Shown: positions 1 to 10,980, counted from the stretch's first letter. The stretch: DNA of 64,000 nucleotides from Bryoerythrophyllum caledonicum (GCA_963971425.1 OZ020524.1:14759845-14823844); one strand, 5' to 3'. Made by a program: numbers and translations. Notes: generated by a model from the letters alone, not told the origin.

Positions 1-510
1 TTTGTTGAGAAAATATTTGTTGTTGTGTGATCTAACAATATTGTCAGGAAATATTTTGTCGACATAAAAGTAGACTCTATTACCTTCCCAACACACATTA
101 TGGTTTTTTTGAGATTGTAGTAGCATTTCAAATCTGTAGTTCCCTCATAATTCTGGCATTTTTTTATCTCTGTGCGTATATACCGTATATTGAAGGGGAC
201 TCTACAGTACAACACAAGTTTTCAAGTAAAGGTTGCCAGACGAAACTCACCGGACCATATGCAATCCCTGCGAGATGAAAACATGCTCTAAACACCAAGA
301 TGATGATGAGTGACAAGAGAGCCAACATTAGGGACTACATTACAACGGTGCGAACAACATCAATCTCGAAGGAGGAATCTAACCATAGGAGCCTGAGGTG
401 CAATGTGATCTCGTTACAAGAGTAAGAAACTCGGCATTGGAGAAAAGATGAGCATATTCACGTTTGAGAAAAAACCAACGCTATCATCATCTTAATAATA
501 AATAAATTAC
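1..510. other. 3' flank of the FAD synthetase gene, no gene seen
   Basis: This moderately AT-rich sequence lies downstream of the minus-strand FAD synthetase stop codon. I see no open frame, tandem repeat or terminal inverted repeat. It probably holds the 3' UTR of that gene followed by intergenic DNA. Confidence 0.4.
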
Positions 511-1553
511 CTAGGCTAAGAAGTCGAGTGCAATGCGACTCTGTTGAGTGATCTTATTTACAAGGTTCGAATCCTGCAACTCCAGAGAAATCTCATTTTC
601 TTGTATCCTTACTTGAGCTACTAGGTCATTGATACCCTCAAGGTGCAGACTACAATCATATGACCCTGCTGCTGGAGGTTGGTTTAGCACGTTGGCGATA
701 GGGAAGGTGATAACATTCTCATTTGGTGCGGAGTTTTTGACCTCAATATATAGACGATGACTTCTACCAAGCAGCTCCGCCACGCGCTTCAGATCGCCCT
801 CTGCCAAAGATTTCCGAATACGAGTCGTTGAAACCTGGCCTTTGTCCTTGCTGCACCCATCCACTGCAGGCGCGTCCTCTGAATCCATGACTGGCTCCAC
901 TATCGCTGTTTGCAATCCATACTTTTCACACAATTCCACCAGGTCTGATGCTTTACCAGCAGCTCTAAATCCAAACCGGTAATCAGCTCCTGCATCCACA
1001 TCACGCCAACTAATCAATCTCACCATCCTGAATGCAAAAAATCAAGCTGTTTTCCCACTCTTACCTGCCACTGCACCTTTCACCTTCAGCTCGTTGGCAA
1101 GTTTCTCAACGAACTCCTCTGGGCTCAGTTTGCGAATCTTGGCAAACTCAAGCACATGCTCCTTCGGAACCATATCATGACAGTGCTTTCCCCACGACTC
1201 TAGGACACGAGCACGGTCATCTGCAGCGACCACTGGTAGCCTGCAGCAACACATAATCCAATGAGCTCAGCCAGTCAAGGACCAATACAGACTCTGTTTA
1301 TGAAGCATGATGTGTCCACAATAATACCATACAGAAAATGAGGTAAAGCATGGAAGTAAAGTACATACTTGGGTTCCCAACCAAGCACCTCCGCCATCCC
1401 TGACAATGACAACATGATGGGCGTTCCAAGCTCCGATGCGCGCTCCGCTAATGCGCGGTGCCCCAGATGCAAACCCTCAAACTTGCCCAGTGCTACCACG
1501 CCACCCTCCACTGCACCAACCCCCACAACCACGTCAAACCTCTCTCCCAAGCT
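511..1553 (-). CDS. RIBF1: Plant-type FAD synthetase (RibF/RIBF1-like), 3 exons, N-terminus unresolved
   Basis: The product should adenylylate FMN with ATP to give FAD; plant RIBF proteins act in plastids. Visible exons are 1553-1369, 1240-1065 and 989-511, with GT-AG introns that rejoin the frame exactly ([11 protein letters not shown] and [13 protein letters not shown]). They give about 279 residues. The first exon holds the nucleotidyltransferase loop [10 protein letters not shown], the HxGH signature; the Asp usual at the fourth position is Glu. The last exon holds GADYRFGF and the second nucleotide-binding motif [13 protein letters not shown], then [10 protein letters not shown]. There is no riboflavin kinase domain, as in plant RIBF. 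An in-frame TAG lies just upstream at 1556-1554 beside a possible acceptor, so the transit peptide should be on another exon. One candidate is a Ser/Ala/Pro-rich open frame at 2338-2075 on the minus strand, but I could not connect it. I am confident of the family and unsure of the 5' end. Confidence 0.9.
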
Positions 1554-1556
1554 CTA

Positions 1557-2506
1557 GCAGAGATCTAAAATAACTTACCATGATCTCTGTAACCCTTGAC
1601 AATTTACAGAAATAAATGGAAGCCGACATGTTAAAAAATCAGACGTATTTCATATTATAACCCCTCAACGTCAGAACATGCGAATGTGGTACGTCTCTAT
1701 TGCATTTGGAACTGCTTCACATCTCTAATTGGTTTGAGATCAAAACAGAAGATGAAGTATTGATAAATGTGATCCTATCGAAAAAACCCACACCACTAAA
1801 ACAGAAAAATCCCTCAATTTCCAATTTAAAAGTCCTAGAACTCCGACAAACCCTTTTTCTTCTTCTTCTTCTTAAAATGCAAAAGCTAATGTTGCCTAGA
1901 GAGTGCGCAACCCAAATTCCACCCAGGGAGAAGCTGTTGGCAGTCCAGAACCCTAAGGCACAACCACAACCAACCAACAAAAGTGGAGAACGCATGTATA
2001 ATGCACGCAGGGAGGGAGGAGGAAACGCGCACCGTGGGAGGCGTCGGAGGGCTCCGTGAGGCCCATGGTGAGGTCTAGAAGCTCGAGGAAGTGGCAGCGA
2101 TGGTGGGTGGAACGGGTGGCGATGGCGATGAGGACAGTGCTGCAGCAGCAGCAGCAACGCTGAGAATGCAATTGGGCTGAGATGCACTGCTGCCCGAGCC
2201 CAAGAGCAATGGCCGCGGAGAAGGGCCGTCGAGGGAGGCCTCGATACCCGGGGACTGATACCCTCGATGCTGTGCCTGTAAAGACCCTCGGGCACTGAGG
2301 CGCAGCTTCGTCTTTGAGAGCGGTTGGCTCTCATTCACATATTCTCCGCCGCTGCTCTGCTCGCATTTTTCGCCCTCGCGATCACCCGGATCAGTACTCA
2401 GTCGCGATGAGATCTCATTTCTAGACGGGACGTTGTGGGTAGGGTTTTCTAGACGATATTCTGCTTAGGGTTTGAATTTATTCTTAGTTTTGTTGCAGCA
2501 GCAGCC
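1557..2506. promoter_or_regulatory. Shared upstream region of divergent FAD synthetase and QCR8 genes
   Basis: The FAD synthetase gene runs left and QCR8 runs right, so this stretch should hold both promoters and 5' UTRs. Just before the QCR8 start are telo-box-like TAGGGTTT copies (about 2440 and 2465), a motif common near plant housekeeping gene starts. A TTC/CTT run lies at 1857-1873. The minus strand at 2338-2075 encodes an alanine- and serine-rich peptide that could be the FAD synthetase transit peptide. This is an inference from position only. Confidence 0.4.
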
Positions 2507-3287
2507 ATGGGGAAGGTGCCAGTGAGGCTGAAAGAGGTGGCCTACACCATCTCGCCGTACCACCAGCATATCATGACGGGCCTGTGGAAGGACATCCCCT
2601 ACAAGCTCAGCAAGAAGTTCCACGAGAATTGGGTCTCCGCCTTCACTTTGGTGGTCCCGATCGTCGGCACTTACATGTGAGTAGTACTCTTTCCTTGGTA
2701 TTCTTCTTCCTTTGTTGATGTTTCTAGTGTAGGGTTTGGGTGGAGAGAGAACGAACGGTCTAGGCAGTGGGAAATGGTTTCTTAGGGTTTCTGTAGTGTT
2801 AGGGTTTCTGTGAAGTGGAGTTCCTGTTACAGTAATGTGTCGAGAACTTTTCTCATCTGAGAAGTTTGTTTCGTGATTTTGCTTCTCTGATGTTCTTGGT
2901 AGGGTTACGAGTTAAGTTGTTATGTGTGCTGACTAGTTTCTGCAGTCTTGTGCATGGATTGAGTTCTTTGGAAGAGCTAACTTGTACATATGTTTAGATG
3001 TTGGTTTATTTGATTAGCTCGGTTTTCGTGTGGCTCTGGGATATGGCGTGGTGCAGTTCTAATACGGAAAGTATAGTTTTAGGTCAGGGTCGATTTAGGC
3101 TTGTAATTAGGTTACGAATAATCTGGTTTCCATCAGCATGGAAACAAAGTTTTGTCTCCGTTCTAGTCGTATCGTTGTCCTAGTACTATATAGCATGTGA
3201 GGTTTGGTGAGGTTTTTGATGTAGTCTATATTCTGCAGGTATGCTGAGAATTTCAGAGAGCAGGAGAAGCTTCACCACAGGTACTGA
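2507..3287 (+). CDS. QCR8: Cytochrome b-c1 complex subunit 8 (QCR8), 2 exons
   Basis: This is a small subunit of mitochondrial respiratory complex III that sits in the inner membrane beside cytochrome b. Exons are 2507-2676 and 3239-3287, separated by a 562-bp GT-AG intron that splits an ATG codon. The product is 72 residues, the usual length of plant QCR8. It begins MGKVPVRLKEV, carries the family stretch IMTGLWKDIPYKLSKK, has one hydrophobic segment (about residues 43-57, AFTLVVPIVGTYMYA) and ends in FREQEKLHHRY, matching the plant FKEQEKLEHRF ending. The start is the first ATG after a CAG-rich leader. The gene diverges from the FAD synthetase gene. Confidence 0.95.
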
Positions 3288-4148
3288 AATTAGTGAAAAT
3301 GTACGTAGCCTAAAATCCAGCGCGTTGTGGGTGAGGGTGATGGGATGAGGGAGGTGTAGCGGTTGCGGGTATCCTGGCTCATCCTCATTGGAAGAATTAT
3401 CTTTGGTGATGCGGTTTAGTCGAAAATAAAAGTCATGCATTCTTTTCCACTGATTTCTGTTATGGCTTGTCAAACTGTGGAGGAACTGTCTCAGGCATAA
3501 CATTGTTTTCTGCACCTTGTCCAAATTTTGTAGTGGCACCTCATGATTGCACATTGCCTGAATGATGCAGTGTTTCGTATCTCCATTCATCGGATCTGAT
3601 GGAAGTACACGACACTGCATTGTTCAAATTACCTTTCAATCAAAGTTACAGTTTGCTGTTTTTCCTTGACCCTTAGATTCTTTCTTATCTTTTTTAATAC
3701 CAAGTAGCCAAGCTTTTGTGAGCCACTTCAACAATGAAGCTACAGTGACACTACACTGATTTTGGTCTAGTTGAAAATGTAGTGAATTTGGTTTAGTTGA
3801 GGAATGGTATGATGTACTGGTACATGAATCATTCGCCTACAAATATTCATAGCAAGTGATAGCTTAACAGATTTGGAGGATGTCTTAATATCGTAACATC
3901 TTTCTCTTGCCTTCATGGAACAAGAACACCCAGTTATCTTTCATATTCATTCAATTAAAAAAATTCAAACACCTCAAAGTTGGTTTACATCAAGATTGTT
4001 GCTGAATGGTGTTTCTTGCCACATCGTTCCAAATTGATCATGAAATCTATATGTTCTATAAATATGAGAGCAGTAACCAATGAAAATAATGTTATGACTC
4101 CAATACTGAGTTGTGTACATGAAAAAGTAAATAATTCTTATGAGTATT
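3288..4148. other. QCR8 3' flank, no gene seen
   Basis: This holds the 3' UTR of QCR8 and intergenic DNA that becomes AT-rich to the right. A minus-strand open frame at 3186-3620 overlaps the QCR8 second exon and has no recognisable motif. Confidence 0.4.
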
Positions 4149-5087
4149 TTAACCCCTAAAGGACAATTGTCCCAAAACGGGTTTTTTGAGAATTTGGGCA
4201 GGTTCCTATGATGTCAATTTTAGATATATTTTATTGAAACTTTTTTTGAAGGTGTGGTAATGTTAGAGCTTCATGGGGATCTAATTTATTCATCATTTGG
4301 ACATTGGAAAAAAAAAATATGATGCCCAAAGTAAAAATTCCTACTCGTCGGGCACCTCGGGCAACATAGCTAAAACACTCCGTTATTTATGAAAAAAAAT
4401 TTACAAGAAGCTAATATTATACTATTTGGTGATTTTGAAAAAAAAACTACTTTTGGAATTGATGTCTTTTTTTAAAAGAGAATAAAAGTTCTCACACCTT
4501 TTCGGGCAAGGTGCCAAAAAAAATCTTCTTTGCCATATAAAAGATAGAGATTTTGCTTTTTTGTAGTTTTAATTTTTTCTACTTTGAAAAGGAGTATGAA
4601 ACTTCGATTTCACCGTTTGGATTTTGAATTTTCAAGATTCACAATTTACAAAAAAATAAAATGCAAATAAGCAAGTTTTAAATCCCTTCTACTTGCAATA
4701 CTAATTTGAGAATGCTACACACTATTGTTTCATTTGAAATTTGGGGAAAGTATAGCTTATATGGTCTATTTTTATCTGGTAAAATCTCCTCAAAAGAAAA
4801 GATGCAAGAGATATTTTTTCATGAGGAATATTTTCTCAAAAGTGTGTTGATCCTGTTTTGAATGGTCCCAAAATGACTATGTTTTTCACTTCAAATACTA
4901 TAATCTTCTAATTCATGTGGTGAAAAAATTTGAGAAAATTACCACTTGTTTTTTACATACTCTAAATTAATATATTAAGGTTAAAAATAGTAAAGGAAGA
5001 TTTTTTTACTCTTACCTTCTCTTTTACTAGAATATGTAGTTTTGAAGTGTTTTTGACAAGAAAATCGCAAAGAATTTTAGGGGTTAA
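4149..5087 (-). mobile_element. TTAA-flanked non-autonomous element, copy A (family T)
   Basis: It is bounded by TTAA at 4149-4152 and 5084-5087 with termini CCCCTAAA and TTTAGGGG. The 931-bp core is AT-rich and has no coding frame. It is the reverse complement of the copies at 31507 and 44040: the left end carries GGTTCCTATGATGTC and the right end GAAGTGTTTTTG in inverted orientation. It is more diverged than those two, so it is an older insertion. Neither flank shows a further target duplication, which suggests TTAA itself is the duplicated target. Confidence 0.75.
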
Positions 5088-5282
5088 GGCCTTTCTACAT
5101 GAAGAGACCAACATGTTTTGTCACAAAGCTTGTTTGGAGCCCTTTATTATACAGTACCTTACTTCTTCTAGAGATGGCTATTCATGATAATTGAGTTATT
5201 TGAAAAGCCACCCCAAATTTCAATAAGATATCAGACTTTTAATTATAATATTGGTAAAATAAAGCAACTACAAAATAAACAA

Positions 5283-5490
5283 CTAATCTACCAAGTTGAC
5301 TGGCTCAAGTGCAACATCATTTGTGTAAAATTTGTCAGGAAGAAAGATGCCATGTGGATCAATGTACCTAAGAGCTTGGTGCTCCTTGTTATCTTTGTCA
5401 TCAAATGAGATATTTTCTTGAATATCCATGAGAATCGCGTCATTGATATCCTTGGCGTCGGTCTTAGTTTGATGCCAGAGATTTTCATGA
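5283..5490 (-). pseudogene. Orphan coding-like fragment next to the pogo element
   Basis: One minus-strand frame is open from the edge of the pogo element to a TAG at 5283-5285. It would end a protein in about 68 residues including TKTDAKDINDAILMDIQE and RYIDPHGIFLPDKFY. The residue mix looks like real protein, but I recognise no family and see no start. It may be the 3' end of a gene or transposon ORF cut by the pogo insertion. Confidence 0.3.
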
Positions 5491-5493
5491 CTA

Positions 5494-8400
5494 CACTAAA
5501 AGTTTCATTTAGTGTAATGGCACGAATAGTGTACTTACCTTAGTACACTATTTGTAAATAAGTGGACAATTAGTGTAAGCCTCACATGCCGTTAATAATA
5601 CTTGCAATCAACCACCTACCCTAGTGCACTATTTGCAAACAAGTTGCAAATAGTCCCCAATCAACCACCTACCGTAGTACACTATTTGTAAAAAATAAGA
5701 CAATTAGACCCCAATCAACCGCCTACCGGCCGTCATGCATTAATCACCTTTGTAGTCTTTTCAAACCTATGTCTTCCCAACTCTGCCCATTCCCATTCTT
5801 GCTCGTACTATTTAATACAAATCTATCAGCGGAGCTTGCACTCCTTTCCGTGTATTCAGTCACACTCTCAGTATATTTAGTCACAATCTCACTCCTTGCC
5901 ATGTCGAGGGAGGTATGGGACCCGCTCCATGTCGAGGGAGGACGTCTCATGTCGTATATCATCCACATATTTCATCCCTGTTGCAAAGTCGAGTAGGAAT
6001 CCTAAACGTAATAACCAAAAATCATCCATGCAGATGGAGCCCGTTCCCTCCGACCGTCGCCCGCGAGCTATCCAACAAGTTGCCACCATCCGTACACGAC
6101 GCATTGTAGTCGCTTGGATGGTCGAGGATGAGGCCGTCAACGGCATACGCGGCCTATACAAGCGCACGATCCAGGCCTTTCCTGAACACTTCCGAGCGCA
6201 GCAAGCCTCGAATATCGTAAGGGCAAGTCGTTGGTGGGCCCTCCGAGACACTCTTTCGCCATCTGAAGCCACTGTATCAGCCATCACAGTAACTCGCAGC
6301 ACCACCGGCATTATGAAGCGAGTCCACACCAAAGCAGCAAGCGGCCGGGGACCAAAGCGATCAGAGTGGGTTCATTATCTTTACCCAAGGCTACTTCAGG
6401 CGTTTGAAGTTTACAAGAGATCGGGGGTAAAATTTTCACCTTCCCTTCTCATTGAACTCACTCTCACCATACTATTAGCTATAGACTCCCCATATCACGC
6501 AGAATCTAGGGACCCTAAGGATAACAAACTCCTCACTGAAAAAATAACGTATTCATGGATCCGACATTTTATGGATGCTACTAATATTGTCTTATTATCG
6601 CAAAGAGGCCGATTAACTTGTAGTCCAGAAAAAGAAAATCAGATTGAAAGAAACACCGCATACCATTTAGGAGTGTTACAACGGGGTTTCCAATCCGGTG
6701 ATTTTGATGAAAATCTTATGGAGAATCTAGATGAGACTCATTTCACCATTAACATGGATAATGGGAGGACTTTGGGTTTTAGGGGGGATATTGCGGTAAG
6801 ATACACCGATGTAGTCGCGGGGGGGGAATCTATGACTATGGTGGTCAGAATTTCGGGAGGTCGTAGAAGTATGATAGAAGCTCCAATGATGATTTTTACT
6901 AATGGCGATAGTAATTATCCTATCCGGGGATTAGAAGATTCAATCCCCGGAGTATCTTACCGTACAAGCCCAAAGGGTTGGATGGACCAATCCCTTTTTC
7001 CTCAATATTTTGAGGAACCACGTGCATATCAAATTGATATTCACAACCGTACAAAGTTGGTATGGGTTGATAATTGTTCGGGGCATAATATCACCCCTAG
7101 ATTAGCGGCCGTATTAGCTCAAAAAAGAACCATATTAAAATATTTACCCCCATGTGCCACTCACCTTTGTCAACCGGCGGATACATTTGTCATTTCAAAA
7201 ATCAAGGACGCTTGGACTAAACGGTGGGAGACAAAGAAATCGGAGCTTATTTTAAATAATGCTTGGCAAAATAACCCGCGTGCCGATGGTCAATGGTCCG
7301 GAAAATTAACAAATCCCGGTAAACGGTTTTTTCTTCAATTAGCGGCGGATGCGATTGAAGATGTTAACCGAGAAATTGATTGTGATTACATATCTTATGC
7401 TCGCAAATCTATGATAAGATGTGGATTAGCATTAGGGTTAGATGGTATGTGGAATATTAGTCAATTATTTCCACAACTTCAAGAAATTATTACAAAACAC
7501 CGTCCATACTTTGAAGGACTAGAAGTGCCAAATTTGCCTACGGCAAATTAATGTATGCTTCTAATTCATTCTTATAATAAAGTTACAAATTTCTCTTCCT
7601 ACCATGTTTTAATTATTTATTTTTCCATTCTTGTGTTACAAATGTTTCTTTACTTACTAAGTTGCAAATTCATATCCCTAACAAAGCTCAATATTTTTTT
7701 TCCATTTTTCATATCCAATAATTTATTTCTCCAAAACTGTACATTTTCTAAACTTTTCTTTTCCAAAACCTTACTTTTGAACATTTTAAGTTTTTAAAAC
7801 TACAAGTTTGTTTTTTCCGAAATTAAGTTTTTTAAAAATTTACTTTTTTGAACTTCTTACTTTTTATTATTGCTTACTTTTTCAAATCGCTTACTTTTGT
7901 GTATCTTTACTTTTTCAAAAGTTTCATTTCTTTAATACGTCTTTTTTAATTGTTCCCCTATTTTAATGTTCGTTCTTCGCATCTTCCCTTTTTCAAATGT
8001 GTCATTTTTTTTTAGTTGCCAATTCACATTCTATTTTCAAATGTTTCCTTCTTTTAAAGTTCCCAATTCAAATTCCTTTCTAATCTGAATTCTCATTCTT
8101 CCAAATCTCTAAGTTCTCATTATTCTTGCACATGTTTCTTTTATTTGTTGCAATATGAGTTTCTTGCAAATGTTAATTTTCTTAATTCATCTTTCTTCCA
8201 TTTCCGTGTTCTTTTTTTTCTAAATAAAATCTCTGAAATTGTTGTTTTTCCTAAATCTACTCATCCACATTCCCACTTTCAAGACATCATAAATGTACAC
8301 ATTATTCTCTTCTACTTTCGATACGCTAAACGCGCACGAGTAAAAAAGCTAATATTCCAATCTTTACAAAAGTTCACAAATAGTGTAGTAATTCACATTT

Positions 8401-8494
8401 AGTGTACTATTTTGTCACTACACTAATTGCGTATTTGACAATTGGTGTAAGGGTTCGTATTTAGTGTCCACTACACTAAATGAAACTTTTAGTG
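5494..8494 (+). mobile_element. Complete pogo-like DNA transposon (family P)
   Basis: The element is 3001 bp and is flanked by TA (5492-5493 and 8495-8496). Its terminal inverted repeats begin CACTAAAAGTTTCATTTAGTG. With the TA, each end is a 25-bp palindrome: TACACTAAA, 7 bases, TTTAGTGTA. Inside the left end (5500-5740) are about three direct repeats containing CACCTACC and TAGTGCACTATTTGCAA, plausible transposase binding sites. The transposase frame (5896-7551) is uninterrupted. From 7555 to 8340 the DNA is very AT-rich and non-coding. The intact frame and matched ends suggest a young and possibly mobile copy. Confidence 0.85.
5896..7551 (+). CDS. Pogo/Tigger-type DDE transposase
   Basis: The intact frame codes for up to 551 residues; the ATG at 6028 (MQMEPVPSDRRPRAIQQ) is an equally good start. 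The product should cut and rejoin DNA at TA sites in the nucleus. The catalytic part resembles DDE_1 (pogo, Tigger, Jerky): first Asp in ENLDETHF (near residue 279), second in VDNCSGHN (near 392), third in LPPCATHLCQPAD (near 429), about 36 residues later. LPPxxTxxxQPxD is the pogo signature. Upstream basic segments (about residues 55-175, including GRGPKRSEW) would hold the DNA-binding domain, but I cannot place a clear helix-turn-helix. A TATTTAA box lies near 5808. The gene fills the middle of the TA-flanked element at 5494-8494. No frameshift or stop is seen. Confidence 0.85.
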   Translation: MPCRGRYGTRSMSREDVSCRISSTYFIPVAKSSRNPKRNNQKSSMQMEPVPSDRRPRAIQQVATIRTRRIVVAWMVEDEAVNGIRGLYKRTIQAFPEHFRAQQASNIVRASRWWALRDTLSPSEATVSAITVTRSTTGIMKRVHTKAASGRGPKRSEWVHYLYPRLLQAFEVYKRSGVKFSPSLLIELTLTILLAIDSPYHAESRDPKDNKLLTEKITYSWIRHFMDATNIVLLSQRGRLTCSPEKENQIERNTAYHLGVLQRGFQSGDFDENLMENLDETHFTINMDNGRTLGFRGDIAVRYTDVVAGGESMTMVVRISGGRRSMIEAPMMIFTNGDSNYPIRGLEDSIPGVSYRTSPKGWMDQSLFPQYFEEPRAYQIDIHNRTKLVWVDNCSGHNITPRLAAVLAQKRTILKYLPPCATHLCQPADTFVISKIKDAWTKRWETKKSELILNNAWQNNPRADGQWSGKLTNPGKRFFLQLAADAIEDVNREIDCDYISYARKSMIRCGLALGLDGMWNISQLFPQLQEIITKHRPYFEGLEVPNLPTAN

Positions 8495-8696
8495 TAGCCA
8501 TCTCTAGAGATGGCTATTCAAGGTCCAAGTCCGGGATGTCAACTTGGACCGAAGGAATCTTACCGAGAGGATTGGTCCCATTCAAGTTGAAGAAGTGCCC
8601 CGATCAAGGATTTGATTCACTTGGCATCGCCGAATGGAGGAATTCCAATTAGCAATTACCCTAGGTAGAAATTGTAAATTGTATAGGAAGAGGCCT

Positions 8697-8985
8697 GCCT
8701 GGGGGCGTGGACAGGAAACCCCCCACGCTCCGACTTACCCGAGGTGGGGCCCGTCTATATTGCATGGGCTCATTTTTCTGGCCCTCCAATTTCGGGGGGG
8801 GGTCAGAGGCTTTTTTTGGCTTTTTTATTAATAAATTGGGGCCTACGGCATGAATTTCACTGTTGGTCCTCCTTCGGCTAAATTTAGGGCCCCATCCAAA
8901 AACAAAATAGGGGCCAGGTTTTGGCCCCACCACCTCCTCCCCCACCTGGTAAGTCCAAGCGTGGGGGGTGTCCTGTCAAATTGCT
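8697..8985. repeat. GC-rich MITE with about 30-bp inverted ends (family G)
   Basis: The ends pair as inverted repeats: GACAGGAAACCCCCCACGCT with GACTTACC on the left, and GGTAAGTC with AGCGTGGGGGGTGTCCTGTC on the right. The interior contains TTTTCTGGCCCTCCAATTT and a run of G. No coding frame is supported. A diverged relative lies at 10085-10320, and a third trace appears near 18995-19090. The superfamily is unknown. Confidence 0.6.
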
Positions 8986-9864
8986 GCCCGGGAAGGCCTC
9001 ACAATCTAGAAGATACTCGATGCGAAGGGCAGGGGTGTTAGCCCGGAAGAGATCTCCCAGATCATGAAGCCCGATTGTGCGGGCCTCTTCTGGCCCAGGT
9101 ACCCACCACCAAAAAATTTGGAGTTGCCCTATTTCCCGGTGCGGAGATTTTATGGTGAGGTCATTTTCTCGTGAGAATGCAGGAGGCCTGCACGCATCAC
9201 GCTGAGAGGGTTTTTGAAATCAATGAAAGCAAAATTCATCAAGATTTATGTCATGAAATTCTCTTCCATCTCTGTATCTGGAGGAAGACTAACTATACTG
9301 ATACTTTAGAAGCTCATTCCATATCGCCATACCAATTTGCACAGTCGTTTGCCATGCACGAAATAGTACAACTCGTATATGGAAGCATCCCATCACCAAA
9401 GTCATGCTCCATCTTTTGACTCTGGATCAACCACAACAAGTTCCACCTAATTATCTCCCATCGAGTAGTATTTTTCTAGAAGGATGGGGGCAGGACCACT
9501 ATCCTATGTCTTGTGGACATGGATTTAGTGGTGAAACGAAGAGACACTTTAATCACATTGGCCTCCTTTATCCCCTAAAGGATCAAGTGCCCTCTAATAT
9601 TTGATGCCTTAGAGGACATATTTTTTTGCTTTTGACTGCAATTATTTTACAGTCCGTGTGGTCAAAGTTCACAATTTTTTTTAATAGATCGTCTGATATA
9701 AGTACAGAAGAAGATCCTACAGTTGTATTCTCCAAAAGTTCATCTTGGGAGTTTTTAATCAATGGAGTAGAGATTCATCTAGAATGCCTTGGTCTTTTAG
9801 AGTTCAAAGGAGAGTGGAGTTCTTCTTCTTTTTAGCAAAATAAATTGGTCTACGTGTTGTTATT
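8986..9864. repeat. Intergenic DNA with a short repeat shared with 22.5 kb
   Basis: No gene is recognised. The stretch 9505-9552 can be read as MSCGHGFSGETKRHF. It recurs in inverted orientation at 22503-22566 as MSGGHGLSGETNRHF. The similarity holds at both DNA and peptide level, so this is a dispersed repeat, perhaps a scrap of a transposon ORF of unknown type. Confidence 0.4.
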
Positions 9865-10980
9865 CTTAAACGTCGGAAGGTGCCATTGATGGCCACAATA
9901 TTCAACATATATGGTGTCGTATTTGAACATGATAAGGTTCAAATATTGAAATGACCTCCAAATGAAGATGTTAGTTGAAGAATTTTCAATCAAAAGATGT
10001 AAGTCTTGCTTAAATTTTAATACTTTTTTAATCCTCATAGTAGAATACGTGACCGTATATATGGCCCTCCACACACCTTTAAGAAGACCCCAATATCTTG
10101 GTCGCACTAGCTTCTTCACGAAGGTGGACCCTTGTCTTAATTGCTTGGGGTCATTTTTTTGGCCCTCTCATTTTAGGGGGTCCAAAGATTTTTTAAGAAC
10201 ATTTTTGACAAAATTGGAGCATGCGGCCCCAAATTTCCATCAAAAGCCCCTACTTGCCTAAAATAGTTCCTCCATCCATAAACAAATAAGGAACCAAGTT
10301 TTCTCCCACCTTCCTCCCTCCAAAAGCTTGTGTGGCTAAATTATAGAGATCCTCTTTAATCCTCAAACGTCAATCACGAACCATATATACGTGCAAGTAT
10401 TTTACTCTATAGAATATGGAAAATGTATCAAAGTTTAGCAAGACTTACACCTTTCGATTGAAGATTCTTCAACTAATAATTTTTATTTTAGAGGTCATTT
10501 CAATATGTGAACCTTATCATGCTCAAATATAACACTATAGTATTCTACAATGGTGGCCATAGTATTCTACATGTATGGTGTTGTATTTGAACATGATATG
10601 GTTCACATATTGAAATGACATCCAAATGAAAAATGTTAGTTGAAGAATCTTCAATCCAAAGGTATTAATCTTGCTAAAACTTAACACATTTTTTGCAATC
10701 TACAGAATAAAATATGTGCTGTGTATACAAATCCTGACTGACATTTGACCCTTAAACGTCAGTCGGGAACCGTATGTACAAGCACGCATTTTATTCTACA
10801 GACTACAAAAAAAAATGTATAAAAGTTTAGCAAGACGTACACCGTTGTATTTAAGATTCTTTAACCAACATCTTTTATTTGGAGGTCACTTCAATATGTG
10901 AACCTTATCATGTTCAAATACGACACCAAGAATATTGTGGCCACTTATGACGTTTAAGGGTTAAGGGTTAAGGGTCAAAG
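9865..10980. repeat. Cluster of alternating-orientation repeats (family H)
   Basis: A unit of about 220 bp runs from TTAAACGTC through TATTTGAACATGATAAGGTT, ATTGAAATGACCTCCAAATG and AAGTCTTGCT to CGACTGACGTTTAAGGG. It occurs at 9865-10075 (+), 10345-10560 (-), 10560-10770 (+) and 10745-10975 (-). The last two form a foldback of about 200-bp arms. A fifth copy is at 18237-18480. Between them, 10085-10320 is a relative of the GC-rich MITE at 8697. No coding frame is present. Confidence 0.65.

Noticed and set aside
555-590. tRNA-like T-arm GGTTCGAATCC
   Set aside because: It lies in the last FAD synthetase exon, where the minus strand reads QDSNLVNK. No acceptor stem, D arm or anticodon arm fits around it.
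1717-2334. 205-codon minus-strand open frame
   Set aside because: It is Arg/Pro/Ser-rich, covers the promoter region, has no motif and begins within the divergent gene leader. It is likely a composition shadow.
5494-8494. CACTA (En/Spm) transposon because ends read CACTA and TAGTG
   Set aside because: The flanks show TA rather than a 3-bp duplication and the transposase has the pogo-type LPPxxTxxxQPxD signature.
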